Part shown: in pieces, positions 14,237 to 22,422 of the stretch
How positions within the stretch are numbered: the first letter of the stretch is position 1
Layout of the letters: every line of letters starts with the position of its first letter
IMG/VR virus record: IMGVR_UViG_3300041402_000739
Span: 1 to 36,122 of that record
DNA length: 36,122 bases
Reading direction: 5' to 3' (one strand)
DNA from: a virus
Notes under the pieces: generated by a model
The model's input: the letters and a program-made list of their open reading frames with translations, nothing else
Databases searched by the model: none
Told to the model about the DNA's origin: nothing
Translations under genes and position numbers: made by a program

Positions 14237-14731
14237 CTAGTTTTTAGATTTGGTTGTTGTTTTTGTCTCGTCTTCAAATGTTCTTCCGGTTTCATACTGA
14301 GCGCAACCATTGCCAGGGTCACACACTAATGGTTTGCTTTTGTACGATGAAACGCTTACCGAAGGATGCCCGAAAACTTTTTCAACAAGGCTTTCAACTT
14401 TAGAGTTCCGATTTTCAGCACATTCAAGTCTAATTTCAACAATTCTTAAATCAAGATTTTTCTCTCGCTCTGAAACTTTTTCTTCAAGGCTTCTTAATTC
14501 TTCTAATTTCTGATCAATAAATGCTTGATCCTGGACTTTAGATTTTAAGTCAGAAAAACGTCTATTTAAATCTGACATTTTTATGCCGAAAATCTCAAGA
14601 TCACCATTTGCTTTTTCAAGCTCTTCTTTTGTCTTCTCAGCATCTTTAATAAAATCACTCATTGCACCGGCTGTTGCTGCTGGTAAATTCTTAGCGATTA
14701 GTTCTTGCATTTCTTCTGTAATTTTTTTCAT
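14237..14731 (-). CDS. Coiled-coil protein, 164 aa
   Basis: Binding site AAGGAGAAA. Residues about 25-115 are heptad-like helices rich in Glu/Lys/Leu, indicating a coiled coil. The C-terminal part is unstructured with two Cys and a Thr/Lys tail. It follows the long helical protein in the recombination operon. Function unknown. Confidence 0.75.
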   Translation of the reverse strand: MKKITEEMQELIAKNLPAATAGAMSDFIKDAEKTKEELEKANGDLEIFGIKMSDLNRRFSDLKSKVQDQAFIDQKLEELRSLEEKVSEREKNLDLRIVEIRLECAENRNSKVESLVEKVFGHPSVSVSSYKSKPLVCDPGNGCAQYETGRTFEDETKTTTKSKN

Positions 14732-14756
14732 TTTATTTCTCCTTTACTTATTTAAG

Positions 14757-15860
14757 TTAATAATTAATAGTCACGTTTTCAATCCTTCCTTGATCAATAG
14801 CTAAAACGATCTTTTTTGCTGTTGATTCGTCAACGTATTGCATTAAACATTCTTTCGCTTCCTTTCGAATCTTGCCAGTATGAGCCCTGTCAGCTTCACG
14901 CTTTTCAGTTGCGGCTTTTTCAAAAGCTTCTTTTTCTTCCTGTTTTCTGATTTGATCTAGTCTCGCATTTTCAGCCGCTTCCTTTGCTCTTAAATCTGCC
15001 AGATTTTTAGCGTCGATTCTTCTTTGCTCGGCCTGCTCTTTTTCAATCTTTTCTCGTTCTTCAGCTTCAATTTGCTTTCTTTCAGCATCGGCGGCTTGAA
15101 ATTTGGCGTATTCTTCACGCTTAATGGCGTCCTGTTTTTCCTGTTCGATTCGCCCTTTTTCAAATGCCGCTTTTCTCTCTGCTTGAAGTCTGGCATTTTC
15201 GGCGGCGTCTCTTTTTAGTTTCTCCTCATATTCCTTTTTCTCTCGTGCTTTTTCTTCATCTTTCAATCGTTGAAGTTCTTCTTCTCTCTCAAGTTCTTCA
15301 ACTTTATTTTTGATCAAAGTTTGGATTGCTTCGCCACTTTTTGTGTATTCTTTAGACGCTTCAAATTCAAATTCCTCAAAACTTGAATCGACAACAATCT
15401 TTCCAAGTGATTCGCTTGCGGAATGCAGTTCCTCAAGTGGGGCGCCATTAAGTTTAACAAGAACATCATGAGAGAGGTTTTTAATAGTTTCAATCCTAGC
15501 TTTGATTTTTTCAACTCTTTCTTTCTCCTCGTTTTCCCAATCGGTAAGAGGTTTTCTTGCTTCAGCTTTTAAAATGTCTAATTCATCACGAAGCTTTTTT
15601 CTTGTTTCATCAACAGCCTTTGATTGTGCTTTCCAATCTGCAACAAGATTAATGCCCATACCATCAATTTTCACTTTGAACTTGGCTACCTTATTCGCTA
15701 ATGAAGCAGTTTTAGCCCTGGAAACTCCTGTTGACATATCATGAGTAAAGCCAGAAACTATCTCTCTCGCTTTTTTAATGATTGGGTCGACTTCTCCACT
15801 TGTGAAGATTTGCAGGGCTGTTTCTTTTTCAATTGGTACTAAAGACTTTTCATTTTCCAT
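14757..15860 (-). CDS. Long coiled-coil protein of the recombination operon, 367 aa
   Basis: Residues about 85-320 are a continuous, highly charged helix (Ala/Glu/Lys/Arg-rich) and the C-terminal 45 residues form a conserved-looking tail ending AIDQGRIENVTINY. Phage proteins with this build and this VTINY-type end commonly sit beside RecE/YqaJ-type exonuclease genes, as here. The role is not established; a scaffold or inhibitor partner of the recombinase is an inference. A spurious upstream ATG (minus strand) is out of frame, so the start at 15860 is kept. Confidence 0.75.
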   Translation of the reverse strand: MENEKSLVPIEKETALQIFTSGEVDPIIKKAREIVSGFTHDMSTGVSRAKTASLANKVAKFKVKIDGMGINLVADWKAQSKAVDETRKKLRDELDILKAEARKPLTDWENEEKERVEKIKARIETIKNLSHDVLVKLNGAPLEELHSASESLGKIVVDSSFEEFEFEASKEYTKSGEAIQTLIKNKVEELEREEELQRLKDEEKAREKKEYEEKLKRDAAENARLQAERKAAFEKGRIEQEKQDAIKREEYAKFQAADAERKQIEAEEREKIEKEQAEQRRIDAKNLADLRAKEAAENARLDQIRKQEEKEAFEKAATEKREADRAHTGKIRKEAKECLMQYVDESTAKKIVLAIDQGRIENVTINY

Positions 15861-15883
15861 TTTCCATTTTTACCTTTTTGTTT

Positions 15884-16486
15884 TTATAGTTTATTTTCTG
15901 TTAGTTTTGTGAAAAATTCATCCCTGACCTCTAAAACTTCCATTGTTTGTTTTTCAAGTTTTGAGAAAAACTCAATGTCTGGCAAAACCCTAAAAACTTT
16001 CAACCTTAACCCAGGGAAGTAAAACACAAGGTCACACCATTCACGACCAGTTACCCACAAGCCAGCTTGAATTTGCGCATTGTGGTCAACAGGACATTTA
16101 TCTTTCTCGATATAATCAAGAAATTTTGAAATATTTTCACATTTGATTTCAATCAATCCTTCTTTCTTGAAAAATCCGTCTGGACTGTAGCCAAAAGTTT
16201 TTTTATCATTCGTGCAAAACCCAACCTCTTCAACTGGCCCAAAATCAAGGGAGTACTCTGCTCTTGCTTCAGGCTCTAGCCTTGTCCCCCTGTCCATCGC
16301 GTGTGAAGAATAAGAATCAAATTTTGCTCCTGCGAGTTCGGCAGCTAACAATTGCCCGTACCCGATTATTTGAGAGCTAAATTTTCCAGTGTTTGAAACA
16401 AGTTTCTTTGCATCGCTTGCAGTTGGTATTCCTTTTCTTAAATCAAGCCATTTTTCAGTGCCTTGTTCACAGTTATGAATAATCAT
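15884..16486 (-). CDS. YqaJ-type (lambda Exo family) exonuclease
   Basis: 200 residues of the PD-(D/E)xK family: RGTRLEPEAR (E71/E73 region), GYSPDGFF with D103, and LIEIKCEN with E113 and K115. Lambda Exo-type enzymes degrade one strand of duplex ends to expose single strands for the annealing protein encoded just before it. The ATG overlaps the ERF stop (ATGA), so both partners are made together. Confidence 0.9.
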   Translation of the reverse strand: MIIHNCEQGTEKWLDLRKGIPTASDAKKLVSNTGKFSSQIIGYGQLLAAELAGAKFDSYSSHAMDRGTRLEPEARAEYSLDFGPVEEVGFCTNDKKTFGYSPDGFFKKEGLIEIKCENISKFLDYIEKDKCPVDHNAQIQAGLWVTGREWCDLVFYFPGLRLKVFRVLPDIEFFSKLEKQTMEVLEVRDEFFTKLTENKL

Positions 16487-17199
16487 TTAGATGCCCTGTG
16501 AAGTACGTTTTGAAATTCTGATTGTTTTATTTTAGAAAGCTCATCGATTTTGTGAACTGCACAAATTGCACTCGTCAATTCTTCGGTTTCCCTGTTGTTG
16601 TTTTTAATTACTTTTTGGAGCTCTTCAAGTTGCACAAGTGTGATTAAATCCTCTTTTGCTGTCGGCTGTGCTCCATCGGTGTCGTCCTCTTTTGTTGATA
16701 TTCCAAGTAAGGCGGTGATTAAATACCTCGCTAAATATGTGATTGTTGAACCTATGCCCTGAACGCCATTTTTTCCTCCTGAAGTATCAGGTGGACTTGT
16801 TAAAGTTGCTGTAACTGTATGCCCGTTTATATGTGTGAGCTTTGCCGTGACCTTAACGCTGTTCTGGCTTTGTTCGGGAACCCAAGTAATAGAAAGCCCG
16901 TTCAACGCTAATTCAGGGCCAACTGCGTCAATAATGTCAACTAGGCTTGTGTAGTTGTATTCAGTCTTGCCTTTAGCACTTTGAAAAGAAACTTTTGATT
17001 TTTTAGTGATTGACAACGGCTTTTTTTTGAAGTTTGCAAAACTCTTGAAAAATTCTTTCTCTGCTTGTTTCTTCTCGTGTCGCTCTTGAAGTTCAATAAG
17101 TTTCTCAAGTTTGTCAGTATCAATATCTTTGCTCAATGCCATTTGAACAATAGGTGAAATTGTTTCTAGTTCGTTTATTTTAATATCGTTTGTGTTCAT
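16483..17199 (-). CDS. ERF-family single-strand annealing protein
   Basis: 238 residues with ERF signatures: YNYTSLVDIIDAVGPELALNGLSI in the middle and the hallmark GIGSTITYLARYLITALLGI segment before a polar C-terminus with DDTDGAQ. ERF proteins bind single-stranded DNA and promote annealing, enabling circularisation and homologous recombination. It pairs with the exonuclease gene immediately downstream; the upstream 2-TM gene overlaps its start (ATGA). Confidence 0.9.
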   Translation of the reverse strand: MNTNDIKINELETISPIVQMALSKDIDTDKLEKLIELQERHEKKQAEKEFFKSFANFKKKPLSITKKSKVSFQSAKGKTEYNYTSLVDIIDAVGPELALNGLSITWVPEQSQNSVKVTAKLTHINGHTVTATLTSPPDTSGGKNGVQGIGSTITYLARYLITALLGISTKEDDTDGAQPTAKEDLITLVQLEELQKVIKNNNRETEELTSAICAVHKIDELSKIKQSEFQNVLHRASK

Positions 17200-17375
17200 T
17201 TATCCCCTTTTTTATTTAGTGCGTGAGAAACCAACAGGTGAACCCACAAAAAGATAGAAACTACCCACCAGTTAATGATGGGTACATTTATTACATGAAA
17301 GTTATTCAAAGAAGATATAATAGTTGCAATCAAAGCTGCGACTAAAAATACTGTGCTAGAAAGATTATGTTTCAT
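17196..17375 (-). CDS. Two-span membrane protein, 59 aa
   Basis: A 59-residue ORF with two hydrophobic segments (TVFLVAALIATIISSL and WWVVSIFLWVHLLVSHAL) and a Lys tail. AAAGGGGATAA lies before the ATG at 17375, and the TGA overlaps the ERF ATG. Function unknown; its position in a recombination operon is unexpected for a membrane protein. Confidence 0.65.
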   Translation of the reverse strand: MKHNLSSTVFLVAALIATIISSLNNFHVINVPIINWWVVSIFLWVHLLVSHALNKKGDK

Positions 17376-17414
17376 TTATCCCCTTTTGTTTTATTGTTAA
17401 TCTTTAAACTAACT

Positions 17415-17603
17415 TTATTCATACCAACAGCAATCAATAATCTCTGCCGTTTCAAAATCATTTTTAAGACGTTTTCTAATTATTGATAAGGCCTTTGCTG
17501 CTGAAGCTTCGCTGTCATATTTTTCAGCATGGTTTTTAGCTCCTATTGCGTATCCACCTGGGCCAATAAAAAGAACTTTGTTTAATTTTACGATGTATTC
17601 CAT
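17415..17603 (-). CDS. Hypothetical protein, 62 aa
   Basis: The start at 17603 is preferred over an upstream in-frame codon (17624) because AGAGGA lies 8 nt before it. It has N-terminal strands (EYIVKLNKVLFIGPGGYAIG) and a helix (ASAAKALSIIRKRLKN), with a C-terminal CCWYE. No family is recognised. Confidence 0.7.
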   Translation of the reverse strand: MEYIVKLNKVLFIGPGGYAIGAKNHAEKYDSEASAAKALSIIRKRLKNDFETAEIIDCCWYE

Positions 17604-17605
17604 TT

Positions 17606-17803
17606 TTAAAAATCCTCTAACCATGTTTCAACAACTTCTTGATTCCAGAAATAACTTTCCCCTTTGTTTCGCCTTTGTGGTTTTGGCAAAAAGTCTTCAA
17701 TAGATCTTTTTTGCTTCTTCGCTCTTTGAATCCTTCCCCTCACCCCTTCGACGGAAAGCCCTATTTTTTCGGCAAGTCCTTCAATATTTAATAAATCACT
17801 CAT
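17606..17803 (-). CDS. Small HTH DNA-binding protein, 65 aa
   Basis: First gene of the minus recombination operon. LNIEGLAEKIGLSVEGVRGRIQRAK reads as a helix-turn-helix of the AlpA/MerR-like kind, followed by a possible wing with QRRNKGESYFWNQEVVETWLEDF. AAGGAAC precedes the ATG. A regulator of the divergent region at 17840-17981 is a reasonable inference; an excisionase-like role is also possible. Confidence 0.7.
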   Translation of the reverse strand: MSDLLNIEGLAEKIGLSVEGVRGRIQRAKKQKRSIEDFLPKPQRRNKGESYFWNQEVVETWLEDF

Positions 17804-17839
17804 AGTTCCTTATGTTGATAAGTTGATCTTAATTTCTGT

Positions 17840-17981
17840 TTAAACCTTACAGGAATAAATATTTATTGCAACCATAAAATATCAAATTAAAACACAAAAT
17901 ACACAAATAACTGTTTTGATTGACTTTAATATTATTTATTGTTTTTTGGTTGCATTTAGTTTTGAATAGTGTAGGGTTAAT
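17840..17981. promoter_or_regulatory. Mirrored divergent promoter/operator region
   Basis: The two divergent operons are separated by two inverted copies of the same element: GGTTGCA, 15 nt, then TGTA(A/G)GGTT(T/A)A. The minus copy occupies 17840-17873 and the plus copy 17948-17981. Both GGTTGCA boxes contain a TTGCA(A/T) -35-like hexamer. The AT-rich stretch between them has no gene. Confidence 0.6.
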
Positions 17982-18019
17982 TCAGGTTGAACGAATAATA
18001 ATCTAAACGGGATTAACAA

Positions 18020-18364
18020 ATGGAAAAATCACACACAAGAGAATCAGACGAATTATTACTGATTCAATTTGTTAAAGATCAAGGGTTTGATCATCAAGAA
18101 TTAATAGAGGCTGTTCAAAGACTTGAGGGATGCCACTATAAAAACCTACAAGATTATTCTTTTCCTGCAAAGCAAAACGTAAAGCATGACACTCACAAAA
18201 CTCATTGCTGCATATTACATGGATGTAAATATAACGAAGTATTCTGCCCCGTTATAGTTGGAGATATTGATCAAGAGGAAATCTGCGAAGATTGCGAACG
18301 TGAAGGAATCAAATCTCTCGAAGAGTTGCAGGATAAAAGATCGAAGAAAATAGGGACTGAATAA
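18020..18364 (+). CDS. Hypothetical Cys/His-rich phage protein, 114 aa
   Basis: The first gene of the divergent plus operon. The segment THCCILHGCKYNEVFCPVIVGD followed by EEICEDC is typical of a small family of phage proteins with a C-C-x-x-H-x-C-K-Y and C-P-V pattern, likely zinc-binding. Role unknown. Overlaps the next gene start. Confidence 0.75.
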   Translation: MEKSHTRESDELLLIQFVKDQGFDHQELIEAVQRLEGCHYKNLQDYSFPAKQNVKHDTHKTHCCILHGCKYNEVFCPVIVGDIDQEEICEDCEREGIKSLEELQDKRSKKIGTE

Positions 18365-18843
18365 TGGCTGAAATAATCCTACAAAAACGAGGGAATGTAT
18401 TCACCTATGTTCCAGATGAATCAATAGAGATAGTCCAGAACATAAAACAAGGAGCTATCTTCTTTGATAGCGATGCCGGAAAAAGAGCTATTAATAATGG
18501 GGATATTTATCGGGCTAAATTCTCTCGGATGCGAAAAGGTGATAATCACAAAAGATATTTCGCAATGCTTCAAGCCGTATTCAGGAACCAGGATAAATAT
18601 GAACATTGGGATTTTAAATCCTTTCTTAGAGAGATAAAACTAGGGCTAGGGCACACAAACGATTTTGTAAACGAGGATGGAAAGATGGTTTTTGAATTGC
18701 TTTCAATCTCCTTTTCAAAAATGGATGAAACGGAATTTAGAAGTTTCTTTTCACGAACTATTGATTTAATCCTTGCCCGGTTTATCAATGGAACACCGGA
18801 AGATATTGAACGAATGACACTTGAAATATTGAGTTATGCATAA
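18364..18843 (+). CDS. DUF1367-like phage protein
   Basis: 159 residues. The segments NHKRYFAMLQAVFRN, HWDFKSFLREIKLGLGH, ELLSISFSKMDETEFRSFF and a final helix ending LEILSYA match the DUF1367 pattern seen in nin-region-type phage genes. The family has no proven activity; its neighbours elsewhere are recombination genes, consistent with the HNH-like protein here. Confidence 0.75.
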   Translation: MAEIILQKRGNVFTYVPDESIEIVQNIKQGAIFFDSDAGKRAINNGDIYRAKFSRMRKGDNHKRYFAMLQAVFRNQDKYEHWDFKSFLREIKLGLGHTNDFVNEDGKMVFELLSISFSKMDETEFRSFFSRTIDLILARFINGTPEDIERMTLEILSYA

Positions 18844-19150
18844 CCAAACAAAAACAAAAACTTCATGGATAGTTGAGGCTTATGAATGTGTTTGTGGTCA
18901 TATCATGCCTAAATATACAGAATCTTACGGCTATTTTCCAGCAATGCCATACTTTGCATTTCATTCATGTTGCAGAGAATGTGGAGCTACAAGAAATGAG
19001 ATAAAAACAGTAACGGGTAAATGGACTTGGACTTATCAGGTGTTTAAGTGGTGGACCTTTAAGCCTGATAAAGAAATATCAAAAGTATTCAACCATTCAA
19101 ACTATTCACTTGAAAAAGAAATAGAAGAATTAAAAAAGAAAGGGGCATAA
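18836..19150 (+). CDS. Cys-rich (zinc-ribbon-like) protein, 104 aa
   Basis: Overlaps DUF1367 by 8 nt. YECVCGHIMP and HSCCRECGATRN supply paired cysteines for one zinc site; a lysine-rich helix ends the protein. Function unknown. Confidence 0.7.
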   Translation: MHNQTKTKTSWIVEAYECVCGHIMPKYTESYGYFPAMPYFAFHSCCRECGATRNEIKTVTGKWTWTYQVFKWWTFKPDKEISKVFNHSNYSLEKEIEELKKKGA

Positions 19151-19800
19151 TGAAATTATCACACAATGAAACAAATATGAAATCAATATACCAACTATGC
19201 AAAGAAAAAGGACTAACAACTAAACAGTTATTCCAGGAGATCAACAAGCCTTTTAAATTCCTAAAAGAGTCTGAATGGCATAACATGTTCAGAAAAAACA
19301 TGTTCAGCAATAAAGTAGCCGATAAGATTTGCAAGATATTAGAAGTTGGATTATTAGACATTGATATTCACATTGAAGTCGTAATGAAAAAGCCAAAACA
19401 GTACGTGCAAAAAATGCACATACTGCAACAAAAGGCCGATTTTAGTAAAGTCTCAGGCTTAGAAAAGCCAGGAGCCAAGCCAAAGAAGAAACCAAAGACT
19501 AGGCAAATCAAAATCCATGATATTGAGAAGCCGAAGGATCTAGCCTGTAAAAATTGCGGTGTTGAAACAGAAACAGAGTGCTATCATCATTCAGAGTCCA
19601 CTAGAATCAAAATGCTAGTGGGAGGGGGTATTATGGGCGATAAAATAAACAACCACCTTACGGCGTGGCTCTGCAATGGCTTGCTGTGCGGTATAAAATT
19701 CGATATAAAGCCAGACAAAAACAGTCACCCTTTATTGATTGCTGAGCATGATTTATTCACCTATGATTGCATAGCTAAAACATGGTTAAATATAGATTAG
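19150..19800 (+). CDS. HNH-like nuclease domain with N-terminal HTH-like region, 216 aa
   Basis: Residues 1-80 look like a helix-turn-helix (LCKEKGLTTKQLFQEI, SNKVADKICKILEVG). A basic linker (PKKKPKTRQIKIHD) leads to CKNCGVETETECYHHSES, then GGGIMGDKINNHLTAWLCNGLLC and AEHDLFTYDCIAKTW, which resembles the Cys/His/GMG-K-x-N-D core of phage HNH nuclease-type proteins such as DUF1364. The assignment is by motif only. An inference is a DNA-junction or recombination nuclease. Ends the plus operon. Confidence 0.55.
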   Translation: MKLSHNETNMKSIYQLCKEKGLTTKQLFQEINKPFKFLKESEWHNMFRKNMFSNKVADKICKILEVGLLDIDIHIEVVMKKPKQYVQKMHILQQKADFSKVSGLEKPGAKPKKKPKTRQIKIHDIEKPKDLACKNCGVETETECYHHSESTRIKMLVGGGIMGDKINNHLTAWLCNGLLCGIKFDIKPDKNSHPLLIAEHDLFTYDCIAKTWLNID

Positions 19801-19874
19801 GATTGCGGTAACAATAAAAAATACAATTTCAATACAAAACTGTGTTTTCGTTTTCTGGAACATAAATCAACACG

Positions 19875-20219
19875 TCAACATTTTACAATTCCCTCAACTG
19901 TAAGGCATTTGTAGGATGATTTAACTGACTTGATCCATTTTTCAAATTGTGACTCGGTATCGAAAGAGAAAGTTTTCAACGGTAAGAATATAAGGCTGTG
20001 ATGCCCTGTATGGTCCCTTCCTGATTTATCATGGTATCCAATGTGAGCTTCGTTTTTTTCAGCATCGTAAACAATGGGGTTCTTTCCAATATCAATAAAA
20101 GTAAACTCTTTATCCCCTGTTTTGATTTTAACAAGGGTTGAGTCTTTATTGCTACTAAATACACCGGCAAAAGCGTTAGATGAAAACAGGATTGAAAAGA
20201 GAATGATTAATTTTTTCAT
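19875..20219 (-). CDS. Exported protein with signal peptide, 114 aa
   Basis: The N-terminus has a classic Sec signal (KKLIILFSILFSSNAFAG; cleavage likely after AFA). The mature part is small and beta-rich with a His-rich turn (HIGYHDKSGRDHTGHH) and two Cys that could pair. It overlaps the outer-membrane protein gene (ATGA), so the two envelope proteins form a unit. No family is recognised. Confidence 0.75.
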   Translation of the reverse strand: MKKLIILFSILFSSNAFAGVFSSNKDSTLVKIKTGDKEFTFIDIGKNPIVYDAEKNEAHIGYHDKSGRDHTGHHSLIFLPLKTFSFDTESQFEKWIKSVKSSYKCLTVEGIVKC

Positions 20220-20902
20220 TGAAAAAGATCTTCAGGGAGTCCAAATTGAAAAACGGCACCAACAGAAACATAACCTCCCTTGTGGTGTGATTCTAATTCT
20301 TCAGATTTGGAGCCAACCTGAACCATTGAAAGCATAACACCATAAGCCATATTGTTAGCAGTCCATAAATATTTAGTATCAAGAACAATTCCCGTTGTTA
20401 GTTCTTCAATTTCTCCATACTCTTTGGTTTCTTTAACTTTTGAGTTGCTAACACCAAGGTTTGCTGTTAGTCTGTTTCTTTCATTAATATTAAATCTAAT
20501 TCCAGCACCACCGACATAATGAACATGCTCCCAATCAGTATCAACGTCATCAAGCTTAACGCCAGTAACCGTGAAAAATGAATATCTGCCCCATATATGC
20601 ATATGCTCATTGAATTTATAAGTTACCCCAAAACCAGTAACAGCCTGAATAAACTGTTCGTTTGCTGGTTGGTCGGGCAAATTGAAATCAAAACCGTAAA
20701 GATCAAGATTCCATACTGATTCGGTTGGCCCTGCATAATCCTGAGAGACTTTAGATGTATCAGCAGAATTTGAACCCATATTAAAATTGTTGTTATTTGT
20801 AACTTTATCACCAAAAAAGCTAGATGATTTTTTCTGCAAAGTTCCAGCGTATGAAGTATTCCAGGCCACGCATAAAAAACATATTAAAATAAGCTGTTTC
20901 AT
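20216..20902 (-). CDS. Outer-membrane beta-barrel protein, 228 aa
   Basis: Sec signal peptide (KQLILICFLCVAWNTSYAG), then alternating strands with aromatic girdles (HMHIWGRYSFFTVTGVKL, VHYVGGAGIRFNINERNRLTANLGVS, GYVSVGAVFQFGLP). The length suits an 8-strand OmpX/OmpA-like barrel. Phage-coded barrels often alter surface receptors or adhesion of the host. It has its own promoter (20943-20971) and GAGAGAGAAA binding site. Confidence 0.75.
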   Translation of the reverse strand: MKQLILICFLCVAWNTSYAGTLQKKSSSFFGDKVTNNNNFNMGSNSADTSKVSQDYAGPTESVWNLDLYGFDFNLPDQPANEQFIQAVTGFGVTYKFNEHMHIWGRYSFFTVTGVKLDDVDTDWEHVHYVGGAGIRFNINERNRLTANLGVSNSKVKETKEYGEIEELTTGIVLDTKYLWTANNMAYGVMLSMVQVGSKSEELESHHKGGYVSVGAVFQFGLPEDLFQ

Positions 20903-20942
20903 TTTCTCTCTCTAAAAAGGTTGGTCAATCTAAATTGAGTCA

Positions 20943-20971
20943 TGCTAAACAGGATTATTTAATATTGTCAA
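20943..20971 (-). promoter_or_regulatory. Promoter for the outer-membrane protein pair
   Basis: On the minus strand TTGACA (20971-20966) is followed at 17 nt by TTAGCA (20948-20943). It overlaps the end of the upstream RHH-like gene by 4 nt and gives a leader of about 35 nt before ATG 20902. Confidence 0.55.
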
Positions 20972-21318
20972 TTGTCGCGTTTTATTTTTTCAATTGATTT
21001 TAGAAAACTTTCTTTATTTTCAGTTTTTAAAAAAGAACGAATAATTTTTTCAATTTTATATAATTTGTCTTCAGAATTTTCAAGCTGTCTTACAATGTGG
21101 CCTAAATTATTTTTTTCAGAGTCTAATGAAGGATATAGATTGGTCGGAGAAACACCAAAACATTGTTTGAAATATGAATCAATTGCATTTCTAATAACAT
21201 CAGTTTTATTGATGTTATTTTTAGAAAAGAATTTGTCAAAAATCCTTTGATATCTTTCTTCAAGTTTAATCGCATGAGGTTCAACAATAGAACCATCTCT
21301 GCTTATTCTTTTGGGCAT
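20968..21318 (-). CDS. RHH-like DNA-binding protein with helical tail, 116 aa
   Basis: IVEPHAIKLEERYQRIFDKF and INKTDVIRNAIDSYFKQ have the strand-helix-turn-helix order of ribbon-helix-helix proteins. The C-terminal 55 residues are a charged helix for oligomerisation. TAGGAGATT precedes the ATG. It has its own promoter, so it is probably a regulator. Confidence 0.6.
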   Translation of the reverse strand: MPKRISRDGSIVEPHAIKLEERYQRIFDKFFSKNNINKTDVIRNAIDSYFKQCFGVSPTNLYPSLDSEKNNLGHIVRQLENSEDKLYKIEKIIRSFLKTENKESFLKSIEKIKRDN

Positions 21319-21360
21319 AATCTCCTATAATTAAATTAAATAAAAGCAATCTCAAACACT

Positions 21361-21389
21361 ATATTTAAAGATTTCCTTTATTCTGTCAA
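21361..21389 (-). promoter_or_regulatory. Promoter candidate
   Basis: Minus-strand TTGACA (21389-21384) with AAATAT at 17 nt (or TAAATA at 16). Placed about 45 nt upstream of the RHH-like gene start at 21318. Confidence 0.45.
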
Positions 21390-21394
21390 TATTA

Positions 21395-21577
21395 TTATTT
21401 ATCATGAATACTATAATAGCACTCTAAACAATATCCTTTTGTATTTTTTGTGATTCTTTCATTGTTAGGATCGACATAATAGTAAATATGCTTTAAGCAT
21501 TGAGTTTTACCGCATTTAGAACAATTTTCTGTATCTTTTTTAGCGGCTTTTACATTACACGTTGAGCATAATATCAT
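21395..21577 (-). CDS. Cys-rich zinc-binding protein, 60 aa
   Basis: Three pairs of Cys: CSTC at the start, CSKCGKTQC-x-x-H in the middle and CLEC near the end, enough for two zinc ions in a ring- or ribbon-like fold. The binding site is weak. Function unknown. Confidence 0.65.
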   Translation of the reverse strand: MILCSTCNVKAAKKDTENCSKCGKTQCLKHIYYYVDPNNERITKNTKGYCLECYYSIHDK

Positions 21578-21644
21578 TTGAATTTTACTTTTTCAAGAAA
21601 TCTTGTCTTGAGCTTTTTGACTTATTTTGTTATAGTTGTCTTGT

Positions 21645-21947
21645 TCATTGGGTTTTGTAAGCGGTAATAATCATTAAATCCATAATTTCACAATATCCAA
21701 ATTCAACAAAAACTGACTTAACCGGAAATTTATAAATATAATCGAAATCTATATTTATTTCTTCGCCTTCATGCTTTGTTGTAACGCGACTAATACCAGG
21801 GTGAACAAATCGAAGTCTAGTAATAGTAGAAGCAGATTTATATGTTCTTCCAATAGAATCGTAGACTTCCTTATTGATCTGATCTCCAAATTTTAAGTCA
21901 AACCCATTGTTGATATCAAAATATATTTCATCATACGATTTATTCAT
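21645..21947 (-). CDS. Hypothetical protein, 100 aa
   Basis: AGAGGTTATT before the ATG. Mixed alpha/beta with a hydrophobic C-terminal strand (KSVFVEFGYCEIMDLMIITAY). No family is recognised. Confidence 0.7.
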   Translation of the reverse strand: MNKSYDEIYFDINNGFDLKFGDQINKEVYDSIGRTYKSASTITRLRFVHPGISRVTTKHEGEEINIDFDYIYKFPVKSVFVEFGYCEIMDLMIITAYKTQ

Positions 21948-21955
21948 AATAACCT

Positions 21956-22189
21956 CTATAAATTAATTTTCTTTACTTCGCCGTACGTATAAGTTAGAAT
22001 ATTTTTAATTCTTCCAGAGTTATCCTTAGTTTCATCAAGCAACATAGAAATGGTTTCGTTAGAAGCTTTGACTTTATCACAAACGCACCCGACTTGGATT
22101 TTTAAATGCTGCCTCATAATCGAAAATACAAAAATAAAAGTCACAACATTAGTTAAAATAATAAGAAATATAGCCGTTTTTATTTCCAT
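21956..22189 (-). CDS. Membrane-anchored protein, 77 aa
   Basis: One N-terminal hydrophobic anchor (TAIFLIILTNVVTFIFVFSI) followed by a CVC and a soluble helix, a layout like inner-membrane-anchored phage accessory or spanin-type proteins. AGAGGTAAAA binding site. No lysis partner is adjacent, so spanin identity is not claimed. Confidence 0.7.
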   Translation of the reverse strand: MEIKTAIFLIILTNVVTFIFVFSIMRQHLKIQVGCVCDKVKASNETISMLLDETKDNSGRIKNILTYTYGEVKKINL

Positions 22190-22197
22190 TTTTACCT

Positions 22198-22419
22198 CTA
22201 TAAATAATTTAGTAGTGATTCAAGATCAGAAATAAACCGATTAATGCCATTTCTCTTCTCGATAATCTCACGCTCTACATTGAAAAACAACTCCACATTT
22301 GATTGGTTGTTGTTGTCGATAGAATCCTTCATGTAACCATAGACCGCTTCACCCTCGCGGTTAAGGGTCTCAATCTCATTATTATATTTAGCAATAAGCT
22401 TTTCTATTCTCTCTTTCAT
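22198..22419 (-). CDS. Coiled-coil protein, 73 aa
   Basis: Helical and charged throughout, with heptad-like Leu/Ile spacing. GAGGGTTG lies before the ATG. Four small minus-strand genes here are spaced a few nt apart and probably co-transcribed. Confidence 0.65.
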   Translation of the reverse strand: MKERIEKLIAKYNNEIETLNREGEAVYGYMKDSIDNNNQSNVELFFNVEREIIEKRNGINRFISDLESLLNYL

Positions 22420-22422
22420 TTT

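Noticed and set aside
14990-15514. Frames antisense to, or out of frame with, the 367-aa coiled-coil gene
   Set aside because: Low-complexity Glu/Lys coding gives long shadow frames; none has a start signal.
21956-22189. Inner-membrane spanin
   Set aside because: It has the right topology but no adjacent lipoprotein or lysis gene; the lipoprotein at 36022 is 14 kb away on the other strand.
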